From positions 1,140,186 to 1,204,185 of the forward strand of contig CAUYUJ010014171.1 in assembly GCA_963575745.1 (NCBI GenBank): a DNA stretch of 64,000 nt, read 5' to 3'. The DNA comes from Prorocentrum cordatum (taxonomy: Eukaryota > Sar > Dinophyceae > Prorocentrales > Prorocentraceae). The notes beneath the pieces were generated by a model. It had not been told where the DNA came from and did no database searches. It saw nothing but the letters and a program-made list of their open reading frames with translations. Shown one piece after another: positions 42,009 through 50,945 of the stretch (position 1 is its first letter; every line of letters starts with the position of its first letter). A program made the translations under genes and the position numbers.

Positions 42009-42222
42009 AACAACAACAACAGTAGTAGCAGTCACACCAACACAACAACATCAGCAAACGCAGCAGCAACAGTATCAACGACAACAGCAACGACAACAAC
42101 ACACCAAGCAACACACACACACACATCAAACAACGAGCAACCAACGACACACAGCAACAGCAACACCAGCAGCAACAACAGCAGCAGCAGCAGCAACACC
42201 AACAACAACAGCAACAACAACA
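41953..42222. repeat. (CAA)n microsatellite
   Basis: Perfect CAA to about 42010, then CAACAG/CAGCAA variants with a short CACACACACA insert near 42113. Poly-Thr, poly-Gln and poly-Leu frames are artefacts. Confidence 0.95.
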
Positions 42223-42227
42223 TTAAG

Positions 42228-42975
42228 TTTAATGTTGTTCGCTCTTATCTGCTCGCGCGCCATTCAACACGTATACCGTATATCCCAAACCCTCGATGCC
42301 CACCTTTTTCGTGTTCGGTCGTGCCCCCATTTGGGGTATCCATTTTTTTTACCTGCGCCGTGTATTTCGTGCAGCCCCGGAGACAAGGGAAGCGAGGACG
42401 GATGGAAGGAAGGGACACGGAGGAGGGAGGAGGATGGAGCACCAGAAAGAGTAGCAGGAGGGGGGCTAGGAGCAGACAGCACGTGGCAGAATCAGACGGG
42501 CAGATCGGGCAGAGAGGCCCTCGCGGGCGGGTCCAGAAGGCGGGCCCAGGCTGCCATGTCGAGCAGGCGGGTTGCTGAAGCGTGCGTCCTGCATGAATCG
42601 CGAGGAAGTTTGGAGCGACAGCGCGATGCCTGAATACATCATGAGTAAATCCACAGCGAAAGCGTGATTCTTGAATGTCGTGAGCGCGGCGTCTGAATAC
42701 ATTGCGAGGAAGTCCCACGCGAAAGCGCGCTTCCTGTGTATAATTTGTGACGAAGGCCCGCGCGAGAGCGCGATGTGGGAATTCATTGTGAGGAAGTCTC
42801 AGGCGGGAGCTGTTGTTGTATTTCGGGGTCCAGGGGACAAGTTTGGTGATCCTTCATTTTCCTTTGTAAGCAACAGGGTGCAGCCCCCTGGAGAAGCATT
42901 TGAACTGACAAATGCAAGGGTTACCGGAGAGGGGGGATCAACAGTAAGGATTTTTAGAAACGAGAATTCAGCATC
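42228..42975 (+). repeat. Family R copy 11 (+), full length
   Basis: From TAATGTTGTTCGCTCTTATC to GATCAACAGTAAGG and TTTTTAGAAACGAGAATTCAGC, all boxes present. Confidence 0.85.
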
Positions 42976-43004
42976 GACGGCAACAACAATCATGGTAAAT
43001 TGGT

Positions 43005-43158
43005 TCGCTCTTATCCGCTCGCGTGCCATTCAACCCGTATATCCCAAACCCTAAATACCCGCACGCTTCGTCTTCTATCATGCCCCCGTAGGGGTATCTT
43101 TTTTTGGACCTGCAGCCCGTGAGGCAGGGGAACAGAGGACGAACGGAAGGAAAGGACA
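43005..43158 (+). repeat. Family R copy 12 (+), left part, ending in target duplication
   Basis: Family R start (TGGTTCGCTCTTATCCGCTC, CTTCGTCTTCTATCATGCCC) interrupted at 43158 by LINE-3w. The last 13 nt, GAAGGAAAGGACA (43146-43158), are repeated at 49161-49173 where the R copy resumes. Confidence 0.9.
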
Positions 43159-43360
43159 GAAGAAAGAAAGAAGCACTCCGTGGGGGCCAGGTTCGTCCAT
43201 CAGCTAGACATTCAAAGGCCCAGAGGCTATCCTCAAGCGGAGGATCCAAAACGCCTGGGGACGCTGGCCCCAAAGCTACACCGAAATCTGGTGCACTGCC
43301 CGAGGCACTAAACCCGAGCACGAGTTACCCGAATCTAGGCCAGCGGACTCCTCTGCACAA

Positions 43361-44223
43361 CTACCCTCTACGTACCATTGCTAGGACGTGCCTGCTCCTA
43401 CCCAGCGCTTGCCATCGTGCGGTGCCTTCCTCTACGCCTAACGCACTCAGATATCGTGGTACCTCAAGTCCCCCCTCTGGTGCATCTCCTCCGTGTCTCA
43501 TCAAATACTTACGAGCCTCAGTACTCTCTGAAATCGGGGCGCCTCGGGTCATTGTTTCCAAAAAAGGTGGGGTCGAAACACTCCTCATTGGCATCTGTGA
43601 GCCCGTCGAACCTGGAGAAGCCCTCAAAGGCGAAACCCTCCTCATTGGCATCTGTGATCCCGTCGTCCCAGGAGAAACCCTCAAAGGCGAACCCCTCCTC
43701 ATTGGCATCTGTGATCCCGTCGTCCCCAAAGAAACCGTCCTCATTGGCATCTGTGATCCCGTGGACCCCGAAGAAACTCTCAAAGGCGAAACCCTCCTCA
43801 TTGGCATCTGTGATCCCGTCGACCCAGAAGAACTCCCCAGAGGCGAAACCCTCCTCATTGGCATCCGTGATCCCGTGGACCCCGAAGAAACCCTCCAAGG
43901 CGACGCCGTTCTCATTGGCATCTGTGATCCTGAGCGGTCCTGATCGTGGCTTTCCAGGGGGGCGACGATCTTCTCTGAAGACACTCTCAAAGGTGAACTC
44001 CTCCTCCTCGTCGGGCTCCTCTCTGCGTCCAAATGCGCTGCCTGCGGCTGGCAGTACTGCACAGTCGGTCGGGGACTGTGGGCCGGCTCAGCAGGCGAAG
44101 ATCTTCCCGTATGTGGTTCGGCCATCCGCGAATCCCCATCAGCCGTCATTTGATGTATGGCAATCTCAGGCGTAATCGATTCAAGATGATCCGAACGTGT
44201 AGTAGTCCGTCGTGCAGTCACGG
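43361..44223 (-). repeat. LINE-3w 3' region with 57-bp tandem repeats
   Basis: The box GCATCTGTGA (plus strand) recurs at 43591, 43648, 43705, 43747, 43804, 43861 and 43918. Spacing is 57 bp, except one of 42 bp. One further single unit lies at 47566, at the start of ORF B. As 57 = 3 x 19, both strands stay open: minus gives GSQMPMRRVSPLRVSSGST periods, plus gives LIGICDPVVPGETLKGE periods. The 60 nt just before the array (44218-44159, minus) match the sequence after the ORF A stop. I regard the array as 3' untranslated, but a Ser/Pro-repeat protein tail is possible. Confidence 0.7.
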
Positions 44224-45265
44224 CTACTGCAGGAACACCTCCAGCCACTCCTGCAGCTCGCGCTCCATGTGGCTCGCTGGCGCCCTGCCCGATTTCAACT
44301 CCGCGCCCAGCTGCTGGAGGGCGCCAATCACCTCCTTGCGGCCCTCCTGGAGGCACAGCGTGATCCTGCGCTTGCCCTGGTCGTAGCAGCGGTCTACCTT
44401 GGTGAAGCGGATGATGTCCATCTTTTCTTCGTAATCGAGCGACTGGAGCCGAGCCTTGAACTCGGTCAGCTTCTCGAAGTTCACTTTGCCAATGCTCTGT
44501 TGGCGCAGCGGTAGCGCCTCCAGCAGGCCCCCGAACACGAACAGGTGGGGCGCCCCGAGCCCGTGGCCCTTGCCCTTGGCCTGGACCTGGGCGTTGTAGG
44601 CCGAGCCCTGTTCCTGCATCTTCAGCACCTCGGGGAGCTCGGCTGGGACGATTAGCACGTCGAACAAAACTCCCTCGATGTTCCGACGGCTCTGGGCGAG
44701 CGAGAGCAGCATTGTCATCATCAGCACGTACAGTCCTTTGCTGTGGCCGTTGATGCCTGCGGTGGTCTTCTGGGCGGTCTGGCCACCGTTCCCCTCGTCG
44801 CGGCGCCTGACCGCTCGCTGAAACTCGGGCTCCTTCTTGCTGTTGTCGGTGCCGCTCGGCAAAACCAGCGCCATGACTAGGTACGCCCGCTCGTTCGGTA
44901 CGCTGCTCCCTACGCTCGCGAGGCTGAACCACAAGGGGAGGTGGAGGGAGGTGACATTCCACAGCGTGATCATGGTACTCAGCAAGTGTGTCGAAGTCAG
45001 ACTCACACAATGGACACTGCAGGGACTTAGGTACAATTAGGTCCCAATCGAAGGCGGTGCGATTAAGTCTACATCTGTTGGTCAACCATGCGGTACGAAC
45101 GTGTTGACGAGCACTATCTTTAGACGAGAACGAGGTACGACACCAGGGACACACATTTGTCAAGACGGTCGAGTACAAAGGGTTCAACTTACCGTGTTCG
45201 CCTCCCACAGATCTGGATTGATGAGCTAGTAGGCCTCCTCGTGACTCAAACTCCTGTAGGCACAT
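44224..45265 (-). pseudogene. LINE-3w ORF B tail: zinc fingers and C-terminal domain
   Basis: In phase after the TAG: MCLQEFESRGGLLAHQSRS (a C...H box), LTNVCPWCRTSFSSKDSARQ with HVRT (about 45140) and LQCPLCESDFDTLAEYHDHA with VECH (about 45020). These are C2H2-like fingers typical after the RT in this LINE group. Near 44920 the sensible reading moves to another phase: ERAYLVMALVLPSGTDNSKK, SKGLYVLMMTMLLSLAQSRR, QVQAKGKGHGLGAPHLFVFG (about 44570) and DQGKRRITLCLQEGRKEVIG. It ends ERELQEWLEVFLQ at TAG 44226-44224. The original phase is also open but Arg/Pro/Gly-rich and looks like a shadow. The C-terminal domain has a counterpart in LINE-2w (31011-31760). Confidence 0.65.
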
Positions 45266-45271
45266 GTTCCC

Positions 45272-47569
45272 CTAGGAGTCCCTCAGGTTACAGATATAGG
45301 TCGTGGGCTCCTCATTGTCCCCCTCCTGTTCGAAGGCCCTCGCGGGGCCCCTAAGACGGCTCCGAAATAGTGCTTCCCCTTCCTTCAAAAGTGAGGCCTT
45401 CAGGATCTTGGAATCAACTTTCAGCCACACATTCCGAACTTCTTCTTCCAGGAATAAAGCCTTCCAAGAGAAATCCCACCGCTCCCAGGCCTCGAAGAAA
45501 TCCTCGGTACCGCTAACACCAGCAAACGCCCAGAAGTCCCGCTCTATCTGGAAAGCCAGTGGGGGTGCGCAAGTACGGAGGTGCCCGTCATCATCGAGAG
45601 AGGGAGGTCTGTTTTCGAGATGCCCCCAAATCGAGGCGATCACCTGCTGGTGCGCGAGGGCGTCCTTGGCCATCTGCTGCACCCATCCAAAGCGCCTGGC
45701 CGCCTGCTCGAAGCGGATCGGTATCAGGCGCCACCTCTGCCTAAGCGTCGAATTCGATGACGAGTGCGGATGCTCGCCTGACCAGTCCGTGGCTTTGCCA
45801 CGCTCCAAGACTCGGAGGTACTTAGCTAAAATCCCGTCCAACTGCTGGGTCTGGGCCCTCGGAAACACGAAAGGTTCGTTCGCGGATAAGGCGGCTTCCA
45901 CCACGTGGCCCCTGAAGGCCAGGATCTTCAGAGATTTACTTGTGCGGCTGGTCCAGAACTTACCTAGCTTCCCCCACCCAGCGTGGACAGCTGCGCAACG
46001 ATAGCGAAACTCTTCCATACTCGATAAATTCCAGGCGTAACGGCAGCCCAGGTATCTAGCTCTAGCCCGTGCCTTACCCATCTTAAACTCGGCCGAGAAG
46101 TCTCGGTTCGCTTGATGACTACGAAGACAAGGAACGGTTTCTCGCTTACTATAGTTTTGAATAAGACCTTTAGCCCCCAATACCCCGTCGAGCACGTCGT
46201 CGTTGTGTTTCAGTTTCTCATCAATCTTAGTCTGCGTCGTATCATCGATCGGCATCTTATCGAATATATCGTCGGCGTACACCGTCGTCGCCCCACAGCA
46301 AAGAGAGTTATATATACCACACCGCAGGTGCGTGGCCGTCTCATTCACCGAACGTGCGTCGATCCACGATCTCATGGGGCTCTCCATTACCTTCGCGAAC
46401 ACCACGGGCTTCTCACTAGACCCCGTAAGTCCCCCTCGTCGGTGTCGAACAGCTAGGTTTCTGGAGTCCTGCCAAGGCTGGGTGCCCCCCGTCTCGAATA
46501 TCATCACAATCCCTGAAGTCTGAGATCTGGAATGCATCAACGCTGCGTCGGACGGGGTGAAGAGCTCATTGATCGCCTCGGTCCTCGCTCGCGCCGTGGT
46601 GGAGGCAAAGGCATTCGACATATCATGCAAGTGGTTCAGGTGTGCAATACGATAGGTACGATAGAAATGGCCCATGCACAGCTGCACTGCGATCGCGTCC
46701 TCCCTCCGACGTCGGGGAAGAAAACCGTGAAACTCAGCCGGCCAGTGGACCCCTTTTTTGTACAAGGTGTGCTTCAACAGCCCCCCGTAGAAACATTTCC
46801 AGTATGGGCACATCACGTTAATCAGACGTTTTCCCAGCGTCCCCACCTTCCCGTTGTGCTTCGCAATCGAGACCCCCCAGGCCAAGTTCCCCAGAATGGG
46901 TGTACGCTTCAGGCGCCTACATAAGATATGAAGATCTTCGAGGAGTCGGGCTGAGGTCGTGGAGTCCGTCTGGGAGATTGGGGTAGCTCCAAGTCCTAAA
47001 TACTCTTGAGGTCCCACTGAGAGATACTTGGGGTCGGCGGCCATCAAGTGCAATTCCAGCGGGAAGCTCCACGGAGGGGCGGCTCGCCGTTTGGCACTTC
47101 GTCGAAGGCGTCGTAATGTCGCCTGAAAGTCCCGTCGCCCTTGGAGGTCGGTCCGCTCGAGCTCGTCCTCGTCCGTCGGCACTGCTGGCACTTGCGTACT
47201 AAAGAAGCTGATCATTCTGTCAACGTCGAAATCAACTGCGTCCATCCCACCGCCATCTGCTGGTAGACTGAGCTGCGTCTGCCATTCAGTTCTGCTATCA
47301 AATGTCGAAGGTAAGTTATACTTTCGTTTCCGAGGTCCACCGTGCTGCGCTGCGAGTAGAAATATCAATCGATGTACATCAGCGTGTTTATGTTGATTAT
47401 GTGCGTCTGCAATCTCTGCTTCCAATCTGCGTCGTGAATCGTGCCAAGCTTGTCGACTCTCTTGGCGAAGTGTCTTTTTGATCACTCGCAGCTCATCTTT
47501 AATCGCATCAGCCCTGGCTTCCAAATCATCCAACGAAATTCTCATAGGCGAAACACTCCTCATTTGCAT
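45272..47569 (-). CDS. LINE-3w ORF B: reverse transcriptase
   Basis: The frame is open from the ORF A stop, in the same phase; the first ATG in it is 47569 (MQMRSVSPMRISLDDLEARA). A coiled, charged N-terminus (DAIKDELRVIKKTLRQESR) leads to the RT. PPWSFPLELHLMAADPKYL is followed by motif A HLHDMSNAFAST (about 46630), motif B RHRRGGLTGSSEKPVVFAK and motif C TTVYADDIFDKMPI (about 46290, intact YADD). The thumb has QNYSKRETVPC and ARARYLGCRYAW. The post-RT part (RWRLIPIRFEQAARRFGWVQ, DFSWKALFLEEEVRNVW) reaches TAG at 45272. Codons continue in phase after the TAG into the zinc fingers, so this TAG probably truncates a longer original protein. Confidence 0.8.
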   Translation of the reverse strand: MQMRSVSPMRISLDDLEARADAIKDELRVIKKTLRQESRQAWHDSRRRLEAEIADAHNQHKHADVHRLIFLLAAQHGGPRKRKYNLPSTFDSRTEWQTQLSLPADGGGMDAVDFDVDRMISFFSTQVPAVPTDEDELERTDLQGRRDFQATLRRLRRSAKRRAAPPWSFPLELHLMAADPKYLSVGPQEYLGLGATPISQTDSTTSARLLEDLHILCRRLKRTPILGNLAWGVSIAKHNGKVGTLGKRLINVMCPYWKCFYGGLLKHTLYKKGVHWPAEFHGFLPRRRREDAIAVQLCMGHFYRTYRIAHLNHLHDMSNAFASTTARARTEAINELFTPSDAALMHSRSQTSGIVMIFETGGTQPWQDSRNLAVRHRRGGLTGSSEKPVVFAKVMESPMRSWIDARSVNETATHLRCGIYNSLCCGATTVYADDIFDKMPIDDTTQTKIDEKLKHNDDVLDGVLGAKGLIQNYSKRETVPCLRSHQANRDFSAEFKMGKARARARYLGCRYAWNLSSMEEFRYRCAAVHAGWGKLGKFWTSRTSKSLKILAFRGHVVEAALSANEPFVFPRAQTQQLDGILAKYLRVLERGKATDWSGEHPHSSSNSTLRQRWRLIPIRFEQAARRFGWVQQMAKDALAHQQVIASIWGHLENRPPSLDDDGHLRTCAPPLAFQIERDFWAFAGVSGTEDFFEAWERWDFSWKALFLEEEVRNVWLKVDSKILKASLLKEGEALFRSRLRGPARAFEQEGDNEEPTTYICNLRDS

Positions 47570-47773
47570 CTGTGATCCTGCGCTGCCCTGGTCGTAGCTC
47601 ACTGAAGTTGCAGTCCCCGCATTCTCCCCTGCAGCTATCCAGCCCGTGGGGGTAGTCGGTAACTCTGCAGCACTCGCATCATTCCCATTACCCGTCACTA
47701 TGTGTGTGTGTGTGTCAATCTCACGTAATCGATTCAGATGATCCGAAGATGTAGTAGTGTGTTGTCGTGCAGT

Positions 47774-49018
47774 TCAACGTCGAATCCCCTGTTCTTCGCC
47801 CACCCCGCGTAGTTCGACTCGAAGTTCACTCCGTGCTCGAACAAGTTCCAGTCGCCGAGCCCTGAGTGTCGAAACTGCTGGGTCGAGCTCCTTTGGCTTC
47901 TGTGCGAAGTGGGCAAGTCCCGTCCTACGAACTATTTCCAACCACCCCTGCCATGCTCGGTCAAGCTCGCCCCTTTGTAGGCGTCGTTGCATCTCAGGCG
48001 CGTGCTCCTGCATGGCCGTCTCTAAGTCGTCCAGAAACTCCGGCCTCGCCACGCCGCGCTGGACCGCGGCCGCGAGTTTGTGGCGATCCCACCGCTCGTC
48101 CCTGGCCGATGAGGGCTCGTACTGTTTCGAAATGGTCATCTGCAACAAGATCGGGACGTGGTCTCTGGGGTGCTGGGACGGGATCAACTGGAGGCGCTTC
48201 GCAGGGTTCCATAGGACCTTACAAGCCGACACTTGATCTCTGAGCCCCTGGGGTATGAAGATGTGGTCGATGGTGGACGTGTGGCCACTGTGGGAATGGT
48301 ATGCAGGGCCCCCCCTTCGATCAGCGGTAACAGCGTCAAACATCTCCAGAGGGGCCAACAACTCATCCTGGATCAGATTGCCGATCACGTTCTGCTCCCC
48401 CGTGTTGTAAGGGCCCGCCAGGGGCCGCTCCTGTTCCCACCAAGACGCCGATGCAGAAGGCGAAAAAGTGCGCGAGCCCCCGCGGAGGCCCATCTGTGTA
48501 TTGAAGTCCCCTGCGAAGATCGGAGTAGATCTGTTGGGCGCTTTCTGGACCTGCTGGATTCCCCATCGGATCACTTGGGTGGACCCCTTCTCCAGAGCCT
48601 TACGCTTCTTCGCCGAGGCGTCTCCGATGGGGGGAACGTATAGCAACACCACGCTCAAGTCGATACTACGATTACGAAGCCGAACCGCTAGTCCTCTACC
48701 TTGGGCCACCTCTGGGGGAGTGTTGATGGTCCTGACATGTTTGGCCCTGAACAGGTTCCCCACCAAGATCGTACAGCCCGCCGAACTATTCGAGAATGGT
48801 CCTGCTCTCCAGCCCGCATTCAAGGCGAACGCCCCACCTCCCGACGGCATCCGTGTAACTGCGTGGCCAGGTTGAGCTTTCATCCGAGTCCCTGGGAGGA
48901 GGACGAGGTCGGCTCTAACAGTTCTCCATATATCGACCAGCCTCTGAGGTTCCAGGGCCGAGAGAGGGTTGTACAGCACTATGCGCAGCGCCGCGAGCCG
49001 CGGCACCGCCGCCGCCAT
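47774..49018 (-). CDS. LINE-3w ORF A: EEP-type endonuclease
   Basis: ATG at 49018 (MAAAVPRLAALRIVLYN...), 414 residues, no internal stop. EEP landmarks: LRIVLYNPLSAL (Asn box), LLPGTRMKA where most EEP nucleases have a Glu-containing box, VVLLYVPPIGD, IFAGDFNTQMG (about 48500), GHTSTIDHIFIP (about 48270) and the terminal RDHVPILLQM. The last ~130 residues are charged and helical (DRHKLAAAVQRGV, RARRLELVRARSELRVEL). It would nick the genomic target. The missing Glu in the second box may reduce activity or be a lineage variant. TGA at 47776-47774 is followed by a 58-nt motif that recurs at the element 3' end. Confidence 0.8.
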   Translation of the reverse strand: MAAAVPRLAALRIVLYNPLSALEPQRLVDIWRTVRADLVLLPGTRMKAQPGHAVTRMPSGGGAFALNAGWRAGPFSNSSAGCTILVGNLFRAKHVRTINTPPEVAQGRGLAVRLRNRSIDLSVVLLYVPPIGDASAKKRKALEKGSTQVIRWGIQQVQKAPNRSTPIFAGDFNTQMGLRGGSRTFSPSASASWWEQERPLAGPYNTGEQNVIGNLIQDELLAPLEMFDAVTADRRGGPAYHSHSGHTSTIDHIFIPQGLRDQVSACKVLWNPAKRLQLIPSQHPRDHVPILLQMTISKQYEPSSARDERWDRHKLAAAVQRGVARPEFLDDLETAMQEHAPEMQRRLQRGELDRAWQGWLEIVRRTGLAHFAQKPKELDPAVSTLRARRLELVRARSELRVELRGVGEEQGIRR

Positions 49019-49160
49019 CCGCTGGCCTAGCGGGCGCACGTCGCGCCACAGGCCCGCGTCCACCAGGCGCGCTGATCTTGGCGGGTGGTGCGCCAGGGAG
49101 GAGATGAAGGTACGGTAGAGAGTGGAAGCTGCGCTGGTGCAGAGGTTTCCTCGAGCAGCT

Positions 49161-49569
49161 GAAGGAAAGGACAAGGGGGAGGGAGGAGGATGGAACACGA
49201 GAGAGGGAGAGAGCATGAAAGAGATGTTAGGAGCAGAAAGCACGTGACATAACCAGACGGGCAGATCGGGCGGGTAGACCCTAACAGGCGGGCCTGGAAG
49301 GCGGGCCCAGGCTGCTAGGTCGAGCAGGCGGGTTGCTAATGCGTGAGTTCTGCGTGAATCGCGAGAAAGTCTCGAGCGATAACGCGTTTCCCCAATAAAC
49401 CGTGGGGTAATTCACAGCGAGAGCGTGATTCTTGAGTGTCGATGGCGCGGCGTTTGAGTAAGTTGGGTGGAAGTCCAACGCGAGAGCGCGATTTCTGTAT
49501 ACACTGACGAAGTCCCGCGCGAGCGCGCGATTTGGGAATACATTGTGATGAAGTGTCATGCGGGAGCCG

Positions 49570-49606
<37 letters not shown>

Positions 49607-49745
49607 AGTTCGGGGGCTAGGGGACCAGTTTTGTGACCCTGAAACTTCCCTGGATAAAAACAGGGTGCGAGCCCGGGATGAGCATTTTAATTGATAAATT
49701 CAATGGTTACTGGAGGGGGATCAACAATCGATTCTTCAGAGATGA
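49161..49745 (+). repeat. Family R copy 12 (+), right part
   Basis: Starts with the second GAAGGAAAGGACA, then AGGGGGAGGGAGGAGGATGG and all later R boxes to GGGGGATCAACAATCG. It includes a TTG run (49566-49606) between the sub-repeats and the terminal box. Confidence 0.9.
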
Positions 49746-49945
49746 AAATTCAGCAACAACCACAGCAGCAACAGCACCAACAACAACACAGCACAAACAA
49801 CAGCATAAACTACAACAAAAACAACAATAACAACAATCAGTTTAAGACTGTTCGCTCTTATCTGCGCGAGTGTCATTCAACATGTATTTCCCGAACCCTC
49901 GATACCCGCCCTCTTCGTCTTCGATCGTGCCATCATCGCGGTTGT
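49746..49945 (+). repeat. (CAA)n and family R copy 13 (+, 5' fragment)
   Basis: 49748-49842 is CAA/CAG repeat. 49845-49940 is the R start (AAGACTGTTCGCTCTTATCT to TTCGATCGTGCC), then the sequence diverges. Confidence 0.8.
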
Positions 49946-50229
49946 CATCAATTGGTTCCCCCCAACATCTTTATCACCCGAAGGATAGTCGTATAGGTAT
50001 TTGTTTTCAGTCCTTCGCTCCAGACTTGCGGACCCCTTCCCCTGGGGGTAGCTTCGCGTTCCGGGCCCATTTTTGATTGCCCCGGGGGTCCGATGATGGG
50101 CCCCGAAGGCCGAAATCGACGAAAAACGCTGGGATTGAAACAAGTCCTTAGAGATCCGACGTAACGAAAAAAATGCAGCATCGTACAACAATTCGGCCGG
50201 AGCCCTGGATCCCATTTTCGTTTTTTCCA

Positions 50230-50640
50230 GACCATCCTGTGGTGTTGGGTCCTCGTTTTGAAGAGACGGTGGCCCGCGTCCTCCTCTCCTCCTCCCCCTC
50301 CTCCTTGCGTTTCTCCCACCCAGCACAGCGTTTCGTAGCCCCATAGGGAGCTCCACCGACTGCTCCCAGAGGCAGGGTTCGCATGGCGGCCTCGGGCCAT
50401 TTCGGCACACCCCTCTCGAGGATCGTGGCCCCATAGGGAGCTCCACCGAAGGCGCCAGTGGCAGGGTTCGCATGGCGGCCTCGGGCCATTTCGGCGCACC
50501 CCTCTCGAGGATCGTGGCCCCATAAAGGGAGCTCCACCGAAGGCGCCAGTGGCAGGGTTCGCATGGCGGCCTCGGGCCATTTCGGCGCACCCCTCACGAG
50601 GATCGTGGCCCCATAGTTGTGCTGCTTCAACAACCGCGCC
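50230..50640 (-). repeat. Minisatellite module, minus orientation (arm 1 of an inverted pair)
   Basis: Three units of about 90 bp carry GTGGCCCCATAGGGAGCTCC, ACCGAAGGCGCCAGTGGCAG and CATGGCGGCCTCGGGCCATT. The reverse complement of the first box (GGAGCTCCCTATGGGGCCAC) is the core of the 77-bp array at 52650-53440. The outer flank (GTTTTGAAGAGAC, CCTCCTCCTTGCG) is the reverse of 53480-53560. Confidence 0.8.
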
Positions 50641-50840
50641 TGGGCGTCATACTCCGCCTTGGCGACGTGCAACGCCACCTCCTCCCTCATGGCTCTCAAG
50701 GCCCTTTCCTGCTTCTGCTCCTCGGTGAGAGGGACGCCGTCCTTGTCGTCGTCGGCGCCCGCGAAGACGGCCACGAACGTGTCCCTGAGCATGTCGGGCT
50801 CCGGCGGGAAGCCGTGGCCACATAGGGAGCGCGGGCGAAG
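50640..50840 (-). other. Candidate exon with EF-hand-like loop
   Basis: Minus-strand open frame (part of 50999-50148) with ordinary composition over about 70 residues: SLCGHGFPPEPDMLRDTF, then VAVFAGADDDKDGVPLTEEQ, then a helix EERALRAMREEVALHVAKAE-like. The loop D-D-D-K-D-G-V-P-L-T-E-E fits the EF-hand pattern D-x-D-x-D-G...E (positions 1, 3, 5, 6, 12), although position 8 is Pro where a hydrophobic residue is usual. Flanking helices are plausible. On both sides the frame runs into repeat sequence, so this would be one exon or a captured fragment. EF-hand proteins bind calcium. No partner exons were seen and expression is unknown. Confidence 0.35.
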
Positions 50841-50849
50841 ATGGTATTC

Positions 50850-50945
50850 ACAATTGCGGTATTCACAACTGCATATGGTTGGGTCCTTCGCCAGGATAAT
50901 TTTCGATTCTGATCCATCCTTGAATGCCCCGGGGCCCGAAACAGG
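50850..50945 (-). repeat. Unit shared in inverted orientation with 52417-52465
   Basis: GCATATGGTTGGGTCCTTCG here is the reverse complement of CGAAGGACCCAACCATATGC at 52426-52446, with matching sequence on both sides (CCAGGATAAT / ATTAGCCTGG; GCGGTATTCA / GAGTACCGC). Confidence 0.8.

Larger units (their letters stand above)
43159..49160 (-). mobile_element. LINE-3w retrotransposon inserted in a family R copy
   Basis: About 6.0 kb on the minus strand, flanked by a perfect 13-bp duplication GAAGGAAAGGACA. R sequence left and right of it joins into a normal R copy, so both insertion points are exact. From its 5' end (49160): EEP ORF (49018-47774, intact), RT ORF (47569-45272), zinc fingers and a C-terminal domain (45265-44224), then a 3' region with 57-bp repeats (44223-43361) and a tail rich in TTTC (CTTCTTTCTTTCTTC at 43173-43159, minus strand) rather than poly(A). 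There is no room for a separate ORF1 before EEP. Few breaks make it the youngest-looking LINE here. Confidence 0.9.

Noticed and set aside
35278-42222. Telomeric repeats
   Set aside because: The repeats are CAA/CAG triplets. No TTTAGGG-type telomere sequence was seen.
43104-44175. Plus-strand Leu/Ile/Asp repeat protein (LIGICDPV periods)
   Set aside because: It is antisense to the 57-bp array of the minus-strand LINE; open only because 57 is divisible by three.
44900-44940. Programmed frameshift in LINE-3w
   Set aside because: No slippery heptamer with downstream structure could be pointed to, and the element has another disabling TAG. Mutation is simpler.
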